NCBI GenBank assembly: GCA_017382555.1
Contig: JAFOAB010000095.1
Location: forward strand, 1 to 5,229
Direction: 5' to 3'
DNA: 5,229 nt
Source of the DNA: Clostridia bacterium
GTDB lineage: Bacteria > Bacillota > Clostridia > Oscillospirales > CAG-272
Every line of letters begins with the position of its first letter. The first letter of the stretch is position 1. A program made the translations under genes and the position numbers. The notes under the pieces were generated by a model. The model had not been told where the DNA came from. It did no database searches and was given only the letters and a program-made list of their open reading frames with translations. This document shows, piece by piece, positions 1-5,226 of this stretch.

Positions 1-48
1 CCTCAGTCACGGCAAGCCGTGCCAGCTCCCTCAAGGAGGGAGCCTCAG
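1..48. repeat. Double-hairpin dispersed repeat element, possibly cut by the window edge
   Basis: Two adjacent perfect hairpins are present: CACGGC (8-13) with GCCGTG (16-21), and GCTCCCTC (25-32) with GAGGGAGC (36-43). CCTCAG occurs at both ends (1-6 and 43-48). On the minus strand it reads as GGCTCCCTCC then TTGAGGGAGCTGGCACGG and a GACTGAGG end, a form I recall as a frequent intergenic repeat in Oscillospirales-type genomes. No coding function is seen, and the 246 bp left of the desulfidase gene contain nothing beyond these repeats. Confidence 0.7.
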
Positions 49-78
49 AAGGCGTATTTTCATACGTCAAGGTGCTTC
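48..78. repeat. 31-bp direct repeat, copy 1
   Basis: This copy starts GAAGGCGTATTTTC and ends AAGGTGCTTC. It matches the copy at 174-204 at 28 of 31 positions in the same orientation. It contains its own small hairpin, CGTAT (53-57) with ATACG (62-66). The preceding 1-48 element abuts it directly. Confidence 0.85.
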
Positions 79-121
79 ATCAATGGATTAATTGCGAGCA
101 AAAATCGCTTCACATATAATA

Positions 122-248
122 GATTTCCCAAAGAAAAATCGTTTCAGACGAAGAAAATCCCAAAAAGCAAACCGAAGGCGTATTTTTATACGTCGAGGTG
201 CTTTTTGGGATTTCTCTGAAGTATCAAACGATTTTTCAAAGGGAAATC
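122..248. repeat. Large interrupted palindrome at the 3' end of the desulfidase gene
   Basis: Three blocks of arms pair in order: GATTTCCC (122-129) with GGGAAATC (241-248), AAAAATCGTTT (134-144) with AAACGATTTTT (226-236), and AAATCCCAAAAAGCA (155-169) with TGCTTTTTGGGATTT (199-213). That is 34 perfectly paired bases with short mismatched stretches between them. The centre holds a further hairpin CGTAT-TTTT-ATACG (179-192). On the minus strand the structure begins within the stop codon of the desulfidase gene, so its RNA could fold into a long 3' hairpin. It is the only candidate for ending that transcript in the window, but the T run is inside the stem and not at its end, so a terminator role is a guess. 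Confidence 0.8.
174..204. repeat. 31-bp direct repeat, copy 2
   Basis: This is the second copy, 126 bp from the first, differing by three substitutions (C/T at the 14th base, A/G at the 22nd, C/T at the last). Unlike copy 1 it sits at the centre of the 122-248 palindrome, with its hairpin (179-192) forming the tip. Confidence 0.85.
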
Positions 249-1524
249 AGCAGCGGGTCATTATTTCGATTATTTTATCGTCGGTGCTTTTCATTCCGTC
301 ACGGACCATCTCGCTGACGCTGTCGATCGTGTTTTCCACACCCTTGAAGATAATTCCGTCGTTGGCGTAGAACTGCTGACCCTCTTTATACATATAGTAG
401 CCTGTGAGGGCGGCATCAAGGGAGGATGCTATCTTAGCCGCACAGCTTGCCTTTGCACCGTCACAAACGATACCGGAGGCGATAGCAAGAGAGTTTACAA
501 GCGTATGGTTTACTACCTTAAGGTCACCGCCACCAAGATACGCGATTGCCGCACCTGCGGCAGTTGCGGCACTTACAGCACCGCAGAACGCGGAAAGACG
601 ACCCATACCCTTTTTGAGATGTATTGCGATAAGGTTGGAGAGCACAAGCGCGCGGTAAAGCTTTTCATCGGTGCTGTTCCATTCCTTTGCGTATTCTATT
701 ACGGGAACGCTGACGGTGATACCCTGATTACCGCTACCGGAGTTGATAACAACGGGCATCTCGCAACCACTCATACGCGCATCGGAGCCTGCCGCCGCCA
801 TTGCACGTGCGCGCGTCTGCACGTTATCTCCGTAGCTGCGGAGAAGAACCTTGCCTACGTTTGCACCGTAGCTGTTCTTCATTCCCTCCTCGGCAATTGC
901 GGTGTTGCACTTTATCTGATGGTCGAGAAGCTCCTTAACGTCGGCAATATCGACCGTGGTTGCAAAATCGTAAATATCCTTCATGGAAAGCGCGGCGTAA
1001 TCGAGCGTACCCGCATCGGCAGGGTTAACGGGCTCGGCATCGTAAAGAACCTCACCGTTGTGCATAATAAGCGCGATTCCGGTGTGATGATTTTTAATAC
1101 GAACCACAGCCTCGTCATCGCCTGCATAAACGTAGATTCTTATGTCAAGCACCAGATCGGTCTTTGCGGGAACAACGGATATATCCGTATTTTCAAGGTA
1201 GCTTGCAAGCTCCTCGCGCTGTTTTTCGGTTACGGAGGAAATTACCTCCAGCTCGCGCGAAGCGTCACCCGCAACGATACCGACAGCGGCGGCAACGGAG
1301 ATTCCCCTTCTGCCGTCCGTATTGGGAACGACAACGCTTTTTACGTTTTTGATTATATTACCGCTGACCTCAACTATAACGCGCTCGGGCATTCTGCCAA
1401 GCGTTTCGCGGGCCTTTGCGGCACAGTATGCAACTGCAATCGGCTCGGTGCATCCCATAGCCGTTGCAAGCTCTTTTTCAAGTATCTGCAAATAGGTGGA
1501 ATAAAGCTGACAGTTGTGATCCAT
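247..1524 (-). CDS. cyuA: L-cysteine desulfidase / serine dehydratase-alpha family (UPF0597)
   Basis: This 425-residue protein belongs to the YhaM/CyuA family. Characterised members use a 4Fe-4S cluster to break L-cysteine into pyruvate, ammonia and sulfide. The N-terminus has MGCTEPIAVAYCAAKA (23-38) with Cys25. The C-terminal serine dehydratase-alpha-like domain has FCGAVSAATAAGAA (313-326) with Cys314, and GIVCDGAKASCAAKI (351-365) with Cys354 and Cys361. The spacings of 40 and 7 residues match, as I recall, the cluster cysteines 25, 282, 322 and 329 of the Methanocaldococcus jannaschii enzyme, so the catalytic set looks complete. SGSGNQGITVSVPVIEYAK (262-280) is another conserved family block. 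No signal or membrane segment is seen. Some relatives may act on serine instead, so the substrate is likely but not certain. The gene follows the acetyltransferase by 37 bp and has its own promoter at 1553-1581. Its stop codon touches the outer arm of the 122-248 palindrome. Confidence 0.85.
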   Translation of the reverse strand: MDHNCQLYSTYLQILEKELATAMGCTEPIAVAYCAAKARETLGRMPERVIVEVSGNIIKNVKSVVVPNTDGRRGISVAAAVGIVAGDASRELEVISSVTEKQREELASYLENTDISVVPAKTDLVLDIRIYVYAGDDEAVVRIKNHHTGIALIMHNGEVLYDAEPVNPADAGTLDYAALSMKDIYDFATTVDIADVKELLDHQIKCNTAIAEEGMKNSYGANVGKVLLRSYGDNVQTRARAMAAAGSDARMSGCEMPVVINSGSGNQGITVSVPVIEYAKEWNSTDEKLYRALVLSNLIAIHLKKGMGRLSAFCGAVSAATAAGAAIAYLGGGDLKVVNHTLVNSLAIASGIVCDGAKASCAAKIASSLDAALTGYYMYKEGQQFYANDGIIFKGVENTIDSVSEMVRDGMKSTDDKIIEIMTRC

Positions 1525-1530
1525 CATTAT

Positions 1531-1534
1531 CTCC
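1531..1534 (-). promoter_or_regulatory. Ribosome binding site that fixes the desulfidase start
   Basis: GGAG on the minus strand lies six bases before the ATG at 1524 and three before the ATG at 1527. The frame can be extended to a TTG at 1536, but that codon overlaps this site, so it is unlikely to be the start. The ATG at 1524 has the best spacing. Confidence 0.8.
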
Positions 1535-1552
1535 AACGAATTTATTTTCTAC

Positions 1553-1581
1553 AGTATAGCATTAATTTGTGAATTTTTCAA
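1553..1581 (-). promoter_or_regulatory. Extended -10 sigma-A promoter for the desulfidase gene
   Basis: On the minus strand TTGAAA (1576-1581) and TATACT (1553-1558) are separated by exactly 17 bases, and TGC directly before the -10 makes it an extended -10 element. Each hexamer is one base from consensus. The -35 lies inside the last codons of the acetyltransferase gene. Transcription should start near 1546, about 20 bases before the ATG at 1524, which suits a short leader carrying only the ribosome binding site. Confidence 0.75.
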
Positions 1582-2137
1582 GCACGGCAGTTATCTTTTC
1601 GCTGTCAAGCTTGGGGAACGGAATTATCGGCATAGGGGACGAGGCATCGCTTATGCGCTTTTCAAACCACATAAGATCGAGCCATCTGCCGAGCTTGTAG
1701 CCGATATCGTGCATTGTGCCGAGGTGCGTAAAGCCCATTTTTTCGTGCAGGGAGACGCTTGCCTCGTTTGGATAAGTTATCGAGGCAACAACGGAAACAA
1801 AGCCCTGAAGCCTTAAAAGCTCCTCAAGGGCACCGTAAAGACGCTTGCCTATTCCCTTACCCGTCTCGTTTTTATCAACGTATACGGAAAGCTCGCAGGA
1901 CCAGTTAAATGCGGCGCGCTCGCGGTACATATCCGCATAGGCATAGCCGACAGCCCTGCCGTTTTCTTCAGCCACTATGTAGGGATATTTTTCGAGCTTA
2001 TGAGCAATTCTGTCGCCAAACTCATCTGCACTCGGTGCAACGTATTCAAACGTGATGGCGGTATTTTCCACGTAATAGGCGTATATGGCGGCAAGCGCCG
2101 CACCGTCATCGATTGTGGCTATTCTCAGTTTTATCAT
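1562..2137 (-). CDS. GNAT N-acetyltransferase, phosphinothricin acetyltransferase-like
   Basis: This 191-residue cytoplasmic protein should transfer an acetyl group from acetyl-CoA to an amine. The N-terminus IRxAT-like segment and ENTAITFEY (24-32) match the Pat/YncA branch of the GNAT fold. The acetyl-CoA pyrophosphate loop is at TGKGIGKRLYGALEELL (92-108), with Gly93, Gly95 and Gly97; Thr92 stands where Arg or Gln is more usual. The C-terminal signature ITYPNEASVSLHEKMGFTHLG (120-140) and GRWLDLMWFEK (150-160) is typical of phosphinothricin or methionine sulfone/sulfoximine acetyltransferases. The real substrate is unknown; many such proteins act on amino acid analogues or other small amines. 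About 25 extra residues after FEK form a family-typical variable tail. The ATG at 2137 has only a weak GGTG (2145-2148) seven bases upstream. No promoter was found in front, so it may be read at low level from the decarboxylase side. Confidence 0.85.
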   Translation of the reverse strand: MIKLRIATIDDGAALAAIYAYYVENTAITFEYVAPSADEFGDRIAHKLEKYPYIVAEENGRAVGYAYADMYRERAAFNWSCELSVYVDKNETGKGIGKRLYGALEELLRLQGFVSVVASITYPNEASVSLHEKMGFTHLGTMHDIGYKLGRWLDLMWFEKRISDASSPMPIIPFPKLDSEKITAVLEKFTN

Positions 2138-2183
2138 ATCACTTCACCAAATCTTATTGCCGCGCAACACCCGCAAATACTCC

Positions 2184-2263
2184 CGCCCGTGTCATCCTCG
2201 AGCGCCGTTTTAGATTCTTCGCGTTGCTCAAGAATGACGAAACGGCGCGAAGGATCTCGGGCG
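2184..2263. repeat. 80-bp nested inverted repeat (dispersed-type intergenic element)
   Basis: Four nested pairs of arms form a long imperfect hairpin: CGCCCG (2184-2189) with CGGGCG (2258-2263), ATCCT (2194-2198) with AGGAT (2251-2255), GCGCCGTTT (2202-2210) with AAACGGCGC (2240-2248), and ATTCTT (2214-2219) with AAGAAT (2230-2235). The outer ends read GTCATCCTCGAGCG and GCGAAGGATCT. This resembles the widespread intergenic motif GTCATCCTGAGCG...CGAAGGATCT that I recall from many genomes. The inner part (2212-2238) is a second, inverted copy of the same motif. It lies between the decarboxylase and acetyltransferase genes. There is no T run, so it is not a classical terminator, though as RNA it could protect the 3' end of the decarboxylase message. 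The rest of the 169-bp spacer shows no convincing promoter. Confidence 0.8.
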
Positions 2264-2306
2264 AATGAAGATATATCATTGTGCGCGGCATTTGTACAAG
2301 AATATG

Positions 2307-3638
2307 TTATTTCACCACGGATATTTTTTCGATTCCGTAATACTCAAAGCATTTTACGGCATTCTCGTCCAGCATTTCACCGCACACGGCAATTGGCACT
2401 GCAGGAGGGCAAGAAACGGACGGAGCGGAAAGAACTCTGCCCACCGCATTTTTCGCATCAACCGTTTCGGCAGCAGAAAAAAGCGCATTTCTGACGCTCA
2501 TTATTTTCTCTCCGCACGTTATTCTCGGCGATTTTTCAAAAATCGGAGTCTTCGCGGGTATCGTGCAAAGCAGGTCGCAAAGCCTTGTAAGCTCTTCCCT
2601 TTTGATCTCCGGGGTGAGCATAAAAACAAGATAATCAGGATCGGCAAACTCGCACTCTATTCCGTTTTTGCGCAGAATATCGGCAAGCTCGGTACCAAGA
2701 TAACCGTACGCCTTGGTGCGCAGGGTTATCTTTAACGGCTCGTTGCCGTAAAGAAGATATCCGTGGATGCGAAGCTTATCCTTTACCTCCATCACGGAGA
2801 GACAATACTCGCCAAGCACGTCGGAATATCCATCGGCAATATACTTATTAGCCGCATCAAGAGACTGCATAATAAGATATGAGGGGCTTGTTGAACCGAA
2901 CAGCGCAAGGCTGTCCCTTGCACGCTCCGCAAAAAATGCAGGGGCATCGTCCGCTATATGCAAATACGCACCGCCCGTAAGCACGGGGAGCGTTTTATGT
3001 GCGCTGTCACAGCAAATATGTGCACCGAGATCGATAGGATGCTCGGAAACGGGCAGAAAGCGCAAGTACGCGCCGTGTGCGTTATCAACGCACAAAAGCA
3101 CACCGTAGCGTCGGCAAACCTCCGCTATAGCGGCAACATCGGCAACCTGACCGAGATAATCGGGGCTTGTGATATAAAGCGCGTGGGGCATATTACTTGC
3201 ATTTTTCAAAGCGGCCTCAACATCCTCGGCCGTAACCGAGGAGGAAAGAAGATCTCCCTCCGCAGAGAGCCACTCAATCTCAAAATCAAGCAGGGCGGCG
3301 GCATAAAGGAACGTCTTATGCACGTTGCGCACCGCCAAAATGCGCGTTTTTTCACCTTTTTCGCTTGCGTAAAGCGTTATGAGGTGCAGCATAGCGCGGA
3401 TGCATTGCGATGAGCCCTCGGTGCTGTAAAGCGTTTTACATCCGAAAAGCGACGATGCGTTCGCTTCGCTTTCAGAGATGATACCATCAGCCTCGTAAAG
3501 GCTGTCGGCACCGTTTATTTCGGTTATATCAAGGCTTTCACATCCGAGGAAGGACTTACCCTTATGTCCGGGCATATGAAGCCTTGCTCCGTTTTTTTGC
3601 GCGTAACCGCGCACAAAATCACAAATAGGTGTTTTCAT
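2307..3638 (-). CDS. PLP-dependent Orn/Lys/Arg decarboxylase family protein
   Basis: This 443-residue protein belongs to the bacterial Orn/Lys/Arg decarboxylase family (aspartate aminotransferase fold), which removes the carboxyl group of a basic amino acid to give a polyamine or its precursor in the cytoplasm. The N-terminus has HMPGHKG (21-27), typical of the family. The PLP site shows VDNAHGA (184-190, with Asp185 and His188) and CDSAHKTLPVLTGGAYLHI, in which Lys215 should form the Schiff base. The C-terminal domain has CPPAVPIAVCGE (410-421), a variant of the family's YPPGIPxxxPGE. It is slightly shorter than the roughly 480-490-residue short-form relatives such as YaaO, and lacks the N-terminal wing domain of the large inducible decarboxylases. 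The substrate cannot be told from sequence. The start shares one base with the maturase stop (TGATG) and no Shine-Dalgarno sequence is visible, so translation probably depends on reinitiation after the maturase. A link to SCIFF function is unproven. Confidence 0.9.
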   Translation of the reverse strand: MKTPICDFVRGYAQKNGARLHMPGHKGKSFLGCESLDITEINGADSLYEADGIISESEANASSLFGCKTLYSTEGSSQCIRAMLHLITLYASEKGEKTRILAVRNVHKTFLYAAALLDFEIEWLSAEGDLLSSSVTAEDVEAALKNASNMPHALYITSPDYLGQVADVAAIAEVCRRYGVLLCVDNAHGAYLRFLPVSEHPIDLGAHICCDSAHKTLPVLTGGAYLHIADDAPAFFAERARDSLALFGSTSPSYLIMQSLDAANKYIADGYSDVLGEYCLSVMEVKDKLRIHGYLLYGNEPLKITLRTKAYGYLGTELADILRKNGIECEFADPDYLVFMLTPEIKREELTRLCDLLCTIPAKTPIFEKSPRITCGEKIMSVRNALFSAAETVDAKNAVGRVLSAPSVSCPPAVPIAVCGEMLDENAVKCFEYYGIEKISVVK

Positions 3639-5017
3639 CAGTCTTTAAGCGCACGCGCTACCGCAACCATAATGGCACACTCCATACGCTTGCGGAAGAG
3701 GCGACAGCCGTATTCGTATACACCGGTAACAGAGCCGGTTGCGTGATATGCGTTTGCGGCACATCCGCCGGAGCAGTAAAGACGCGCCCAGCAATCGCGG
3801 CACTCGGGGTGAGCATATACGTTGCAGGCGGCAAACTGACCCTGAACCTCCTTGTTGGTAACACCGTTATAGATATCACCAAGCTTGAAGCTTTCATCGC
3901 CAACGAACTGATGGCAGGGGTAGAGATCACCCCACGGGGTAACGGCCATATACTCGGTTCCCGAGCCACAGCCGGAAATACGCTTATAAATGCAAGGACC
4001 GCCCGAAAGATCGATCATATAATGGTAGAATGTAAAGGGCTTGCCCGCCTCGTCCTTTTCAAGCATAAGCTCTGCAAGCTTTTCGTACTGATCGAGCACG
4101 ATGGGCATATCCTCCTCGGTAAGCTCGGAGGGATCTCCCGCCGCACAAACAACGGGCTCCATGCTGAGCTCGTTAAAGCCGAGATCAAGCATTACCTTAA
4201 GGTCCTTCAGAAAATCGGGATTTGCGTGGGTAAAGGTACCGCGCATATAGTAATCCTTGCCACCGCGAGCCTCAACAAGCTTCCGGAACTTGGGAACGAT
4301 CTTTTCCCAGCTTCCGTTACCCGCGTAGTCCACGCGGAATCTGTCATGGATCTCTTTTCTGCCGTCAAGGCTGAGAACCACGTTACTGCACTCGCGATTT
4401 GCAAAATCTATTACGTCATCATCTATCAGCACGCCATTGGTGGTAAGGGTGAAGCGGAAGTTCTTTCCCTTCTCCTTTTCTATGCTGCGCGCATAGGCAA
4501 CAAGCTGCTTTACAACGTCAAAGTTCATAAGCGGCTCACCGCCGAAGAAGTCCACCTCAAGGTTATGGCGCGTTCCGCTGTTTTCCACAAGGAAATCAAG
4601 TGCACGCTTACCAACCTCAAAGGACATCATTGCGCGCTCGCCGTGGTATTTACCCTGGCTTGCAAAGCAATAGGAGCAGTTAAGGTTACAGGTATGCGCA
4701 ATGTGCATACAAAGCGCCTTGATAACGCCTGCGGTCTTTTCCTTCAGCGCACCTGCCATCGGCTCAAAGGTATCGGGCGCAAAAAGCTCACCGCTTTCCT
4801 TAAGGCCCTCTACCTGTGCATAGCATTCCTCTATATCCTTTTCGGTGATGCCGTCCTTTGCGAGGTACTTTGCCTTAATCTTGGCAATTACCTCCTCACG
4901 GCTATGCTCCTCAAACAGCGCGATAATATCGTAGGCAACCTCGTCCACCGCGTGTACGGCGCCGGAGCAAACGTCAAGCACGATATTGTATCCGCCAAGC
5001 TTATACTGATGAATCAT
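3638..5017 (-). CDS. scfB: SCIFF peptide maturase, radical SAM/SPASM thioether-forming enzyme
   Basis: This 459-residue cytoplasmic enzyme is predicted to install the thioether cross-link in the SCIFF peptide encoded just upstream. Residues 1 to about 85 (MIHQYKLGGYNIVLDV...) fit the N-terminal peptide-recognition (RRE/PqqD-like) domain of this family. The radical SAM core has the cluster motif CNLNCSYC with Cys110, Cys114 and Cys117, then GGEP at 159-162. The C-terminal SPASM domain has the full seven-cysteine pattern: Cys350, Gly363-x4-Cys368, Cys406-x2-Cys409-x5-Cys415-x3-Cys419, and Cys438. That predicts two auxiliary 4Fe-4S clusters besides the SAM cluster. The frame is open to an ATG at 5089, but that start would overlap the precursor gene and read through the hairpin. 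The ATG at 5017 has GGAGG five bases upstream and gives the usual family length and N-terminus. The stop overlaps the start of the decarboxylase gene (TGATG). The enzyme looks intact. Confidence 0.95.
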   Translation of the reverse strand: MIHQYKLGGYNIVLDVCSGAVHAVDEVAYDIIALFEEHSREEVIAKIKAKYLAKDGITEKDIEECYAQVEGLKESGELFAPDTFEPMAGALKEKTAGVIKALCMHIAHTCNLNCSYCFASQGKYHGERAMMSFEVGKRALDFLVENSGTRHNLEVDFFGGEPLMNFDVVKQLVAYARSIEKEKGKNFRFTLTTNGVLIDDDVIDFANRECSNVVLSLDGRKEIHDRFRVDYAGNGSWEKIVPKFRKLVEARGGKDYYMRGTFTHANPDFLKDLKVMLDLGFNELSMEPVVCAAGDPSELTEEDMPIVLDQYEKLAELMLEKDEAGKPFTFYHYMIDLSGGPCIYKRISGCGSGTEYMAVTPWGDLYPCHQFVGDESFKLGDIYNGVTNKEVQGQFAACNVYAHPECRDCWARLYCSGGCAANAYHATGSVTGVYEYGCRLFRKRMECAIMVAVARALKD

Positions 5018-5022
5018 TTTAT

Positions 5023-5027
5023 CCTCC
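5023..5027 (-). promoter_or_regulatory. Ribosome binding site that fixes the maturase start
   Basis: GGAGG on the minus strand is followed by a 5-base spacer and the ATG at 5015-5017. It lies just downstream of the 5033-5060 hairpin and supports this start over the in-frame ATG at 5089, which falls inside the precursor gene. Its closeness to the stem leaves room for some coupling between hairpin folding and maturase translation, which is inference. Confidence 0.9.
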
Positions 5028-5032
5028 ACACT

Positions 5033-5060
5033 AAAAATGCCGCCCATAGGCGGCATTTTT
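5033..5060 (-). terminator. Hairpin between precursor and maturase: partial terminator/attenuator
   Basis: The two 12-base arms, AAAAATGCCGCC (5033-5044) and GGCGGCATTTTT (5049-5060), are perfect complements around a 4-base loop (5045-5048). On the minus strand the stem has a GC-rich core and ends in a T run, which is the form of an intrinsic terminator. The A and T flanks make it symmetric, so it could work in both directions. It sits 7 bases after the precursor stop and before the maturase ribosome binding site. I infer that it ends most transcripts after the precursor, protects the 3' end of that short message, and lets a minority read on into the maturase, giving excess peptide over enzyme. 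Confidence 0.6.
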
Positions 5061-5067
5061 ATGTTAC

Positions 5068-5214
5068 TTACTTCTTGGTGCTCTCGCACTTCTGATTAGC
5101 GATACCGCAGCTGGTCTTGCAAGCAGACTGGCAAGAAGTCTGGCACTCGCCGCATCCGCCCTTCTTTGCGCTCTCGCAAAGGTTACGGGTCTTGATAGTC
5201 TTGATATGCTCCAT
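5068..5214 (-). CDS. scfA: SCIFF ranthipeptide precursor (six cysteines in forty-five residues)
   Basis: I translated this 48-residue peptide by hand from the minus strand. It begins MEHIKTIKTRNL and carries the SCIFF core GCGECQTSCQSACKTSC (residues 20-36), followed by GIANQKCESTKK. Cysteines are at 13, 21, 24, 28, 32, 36 and 43. The last six are the family's conserved set and Cys13 in the leader is extra. SCIFF peptides are ribosomally made; the partner radical SAM enzyme joins a cysteine sulfur to another residue as a thioether. The start is fixed by GGAGGT at 5221-5226, six bases upstream of the ATG. The maturase gene follows on the same strand after 50 bp. Odd point: residue 37 is Gly, where the characterised Clostridium thermocellum peptide CteA has, as I recall, the acceptor Thr37 for Cys32. 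No export signal or obvious protease site is visible, and the physiological role of SCIFF peptides is not settled. The identification is near certain from the core motif and the neighbour. Confidence 0.97.
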   Translation of the reverse strand: MEHIKTIKTRNLCESAKKGGCGECQTSCQSACKTSCGIANQKCESTKK

Positions 5215-5220
5215 AATAGC

Positions 5221-5226
5221 ACCTCC
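5221..5226 (-). promoter_or_regulatory. Ribosome binding site of the SCIFF precursor
   Basis: GGAGGT on the minus strand lies six bases upstream of the ATG at 5212-5214. It is a near-perfect Shine-Dalgarno sequence at optimal spacing, as expected for a highly expressed small peptide. The promoter itself must lie beyond the right edge of the window. Confidence 0.9.

Noticed and set aside
1..248. A CRISPR array, because of the repeated 31-bp unit.
   Set aside because: Only two copies, separated by 95 bp of palindromic sequence, with no regular spacers and no cas genes.
19..370. Small plus-strand open frames (19-219 and 92-370).
   Set aside because: They run through hairpin repeats, lack ribosome binding sites, and one enters the desulfidase gene antisense.
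247..1536. A desulfidase start at the TTG at 1536.
   Set aside because: The codon overlaps the GGAG ribosome binding site, and the ATG at 1524 places the conserved cysteine at residue 25 as in the characterised enzyme.
505..1572. A 355-codon open frame on the plus strand, antisense to the desulfidase gene.
   Set aside because: No recognisable domain, and it crosses the promoter and the complete, motif-bearing gene on the other strand.
2138..2183. A promoter for the acetyltransferase around TAAGAT on the minus strand.
   Set aside because: No acceptable -35 at 16-18 bp; the hexamer there (TATTTG) is poor.
2264..2280. Small inverted repeat AATGA/TCATT beside the 80-bp element.
   Set aside because: Five base pairs with a 7-base loop in A/T-rich sequence is within chance.
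3638..5089. A longer maturase starting at the ATG at 5089.
   Set aside because: It would overlap the precursor gene and translate the hairpin; the ATG at 5017 has a strong ribosome binding site and the family-typical N-terminus.
3629..5095. A 488-codon open frame on the plus strand, antisense to the maturase.
   Set aside because: Its translation shows no family motifs, and it lies opposite a gene with complete radical SAM and SPASM cysteine patterns; it follows from codon bias in the real gene.
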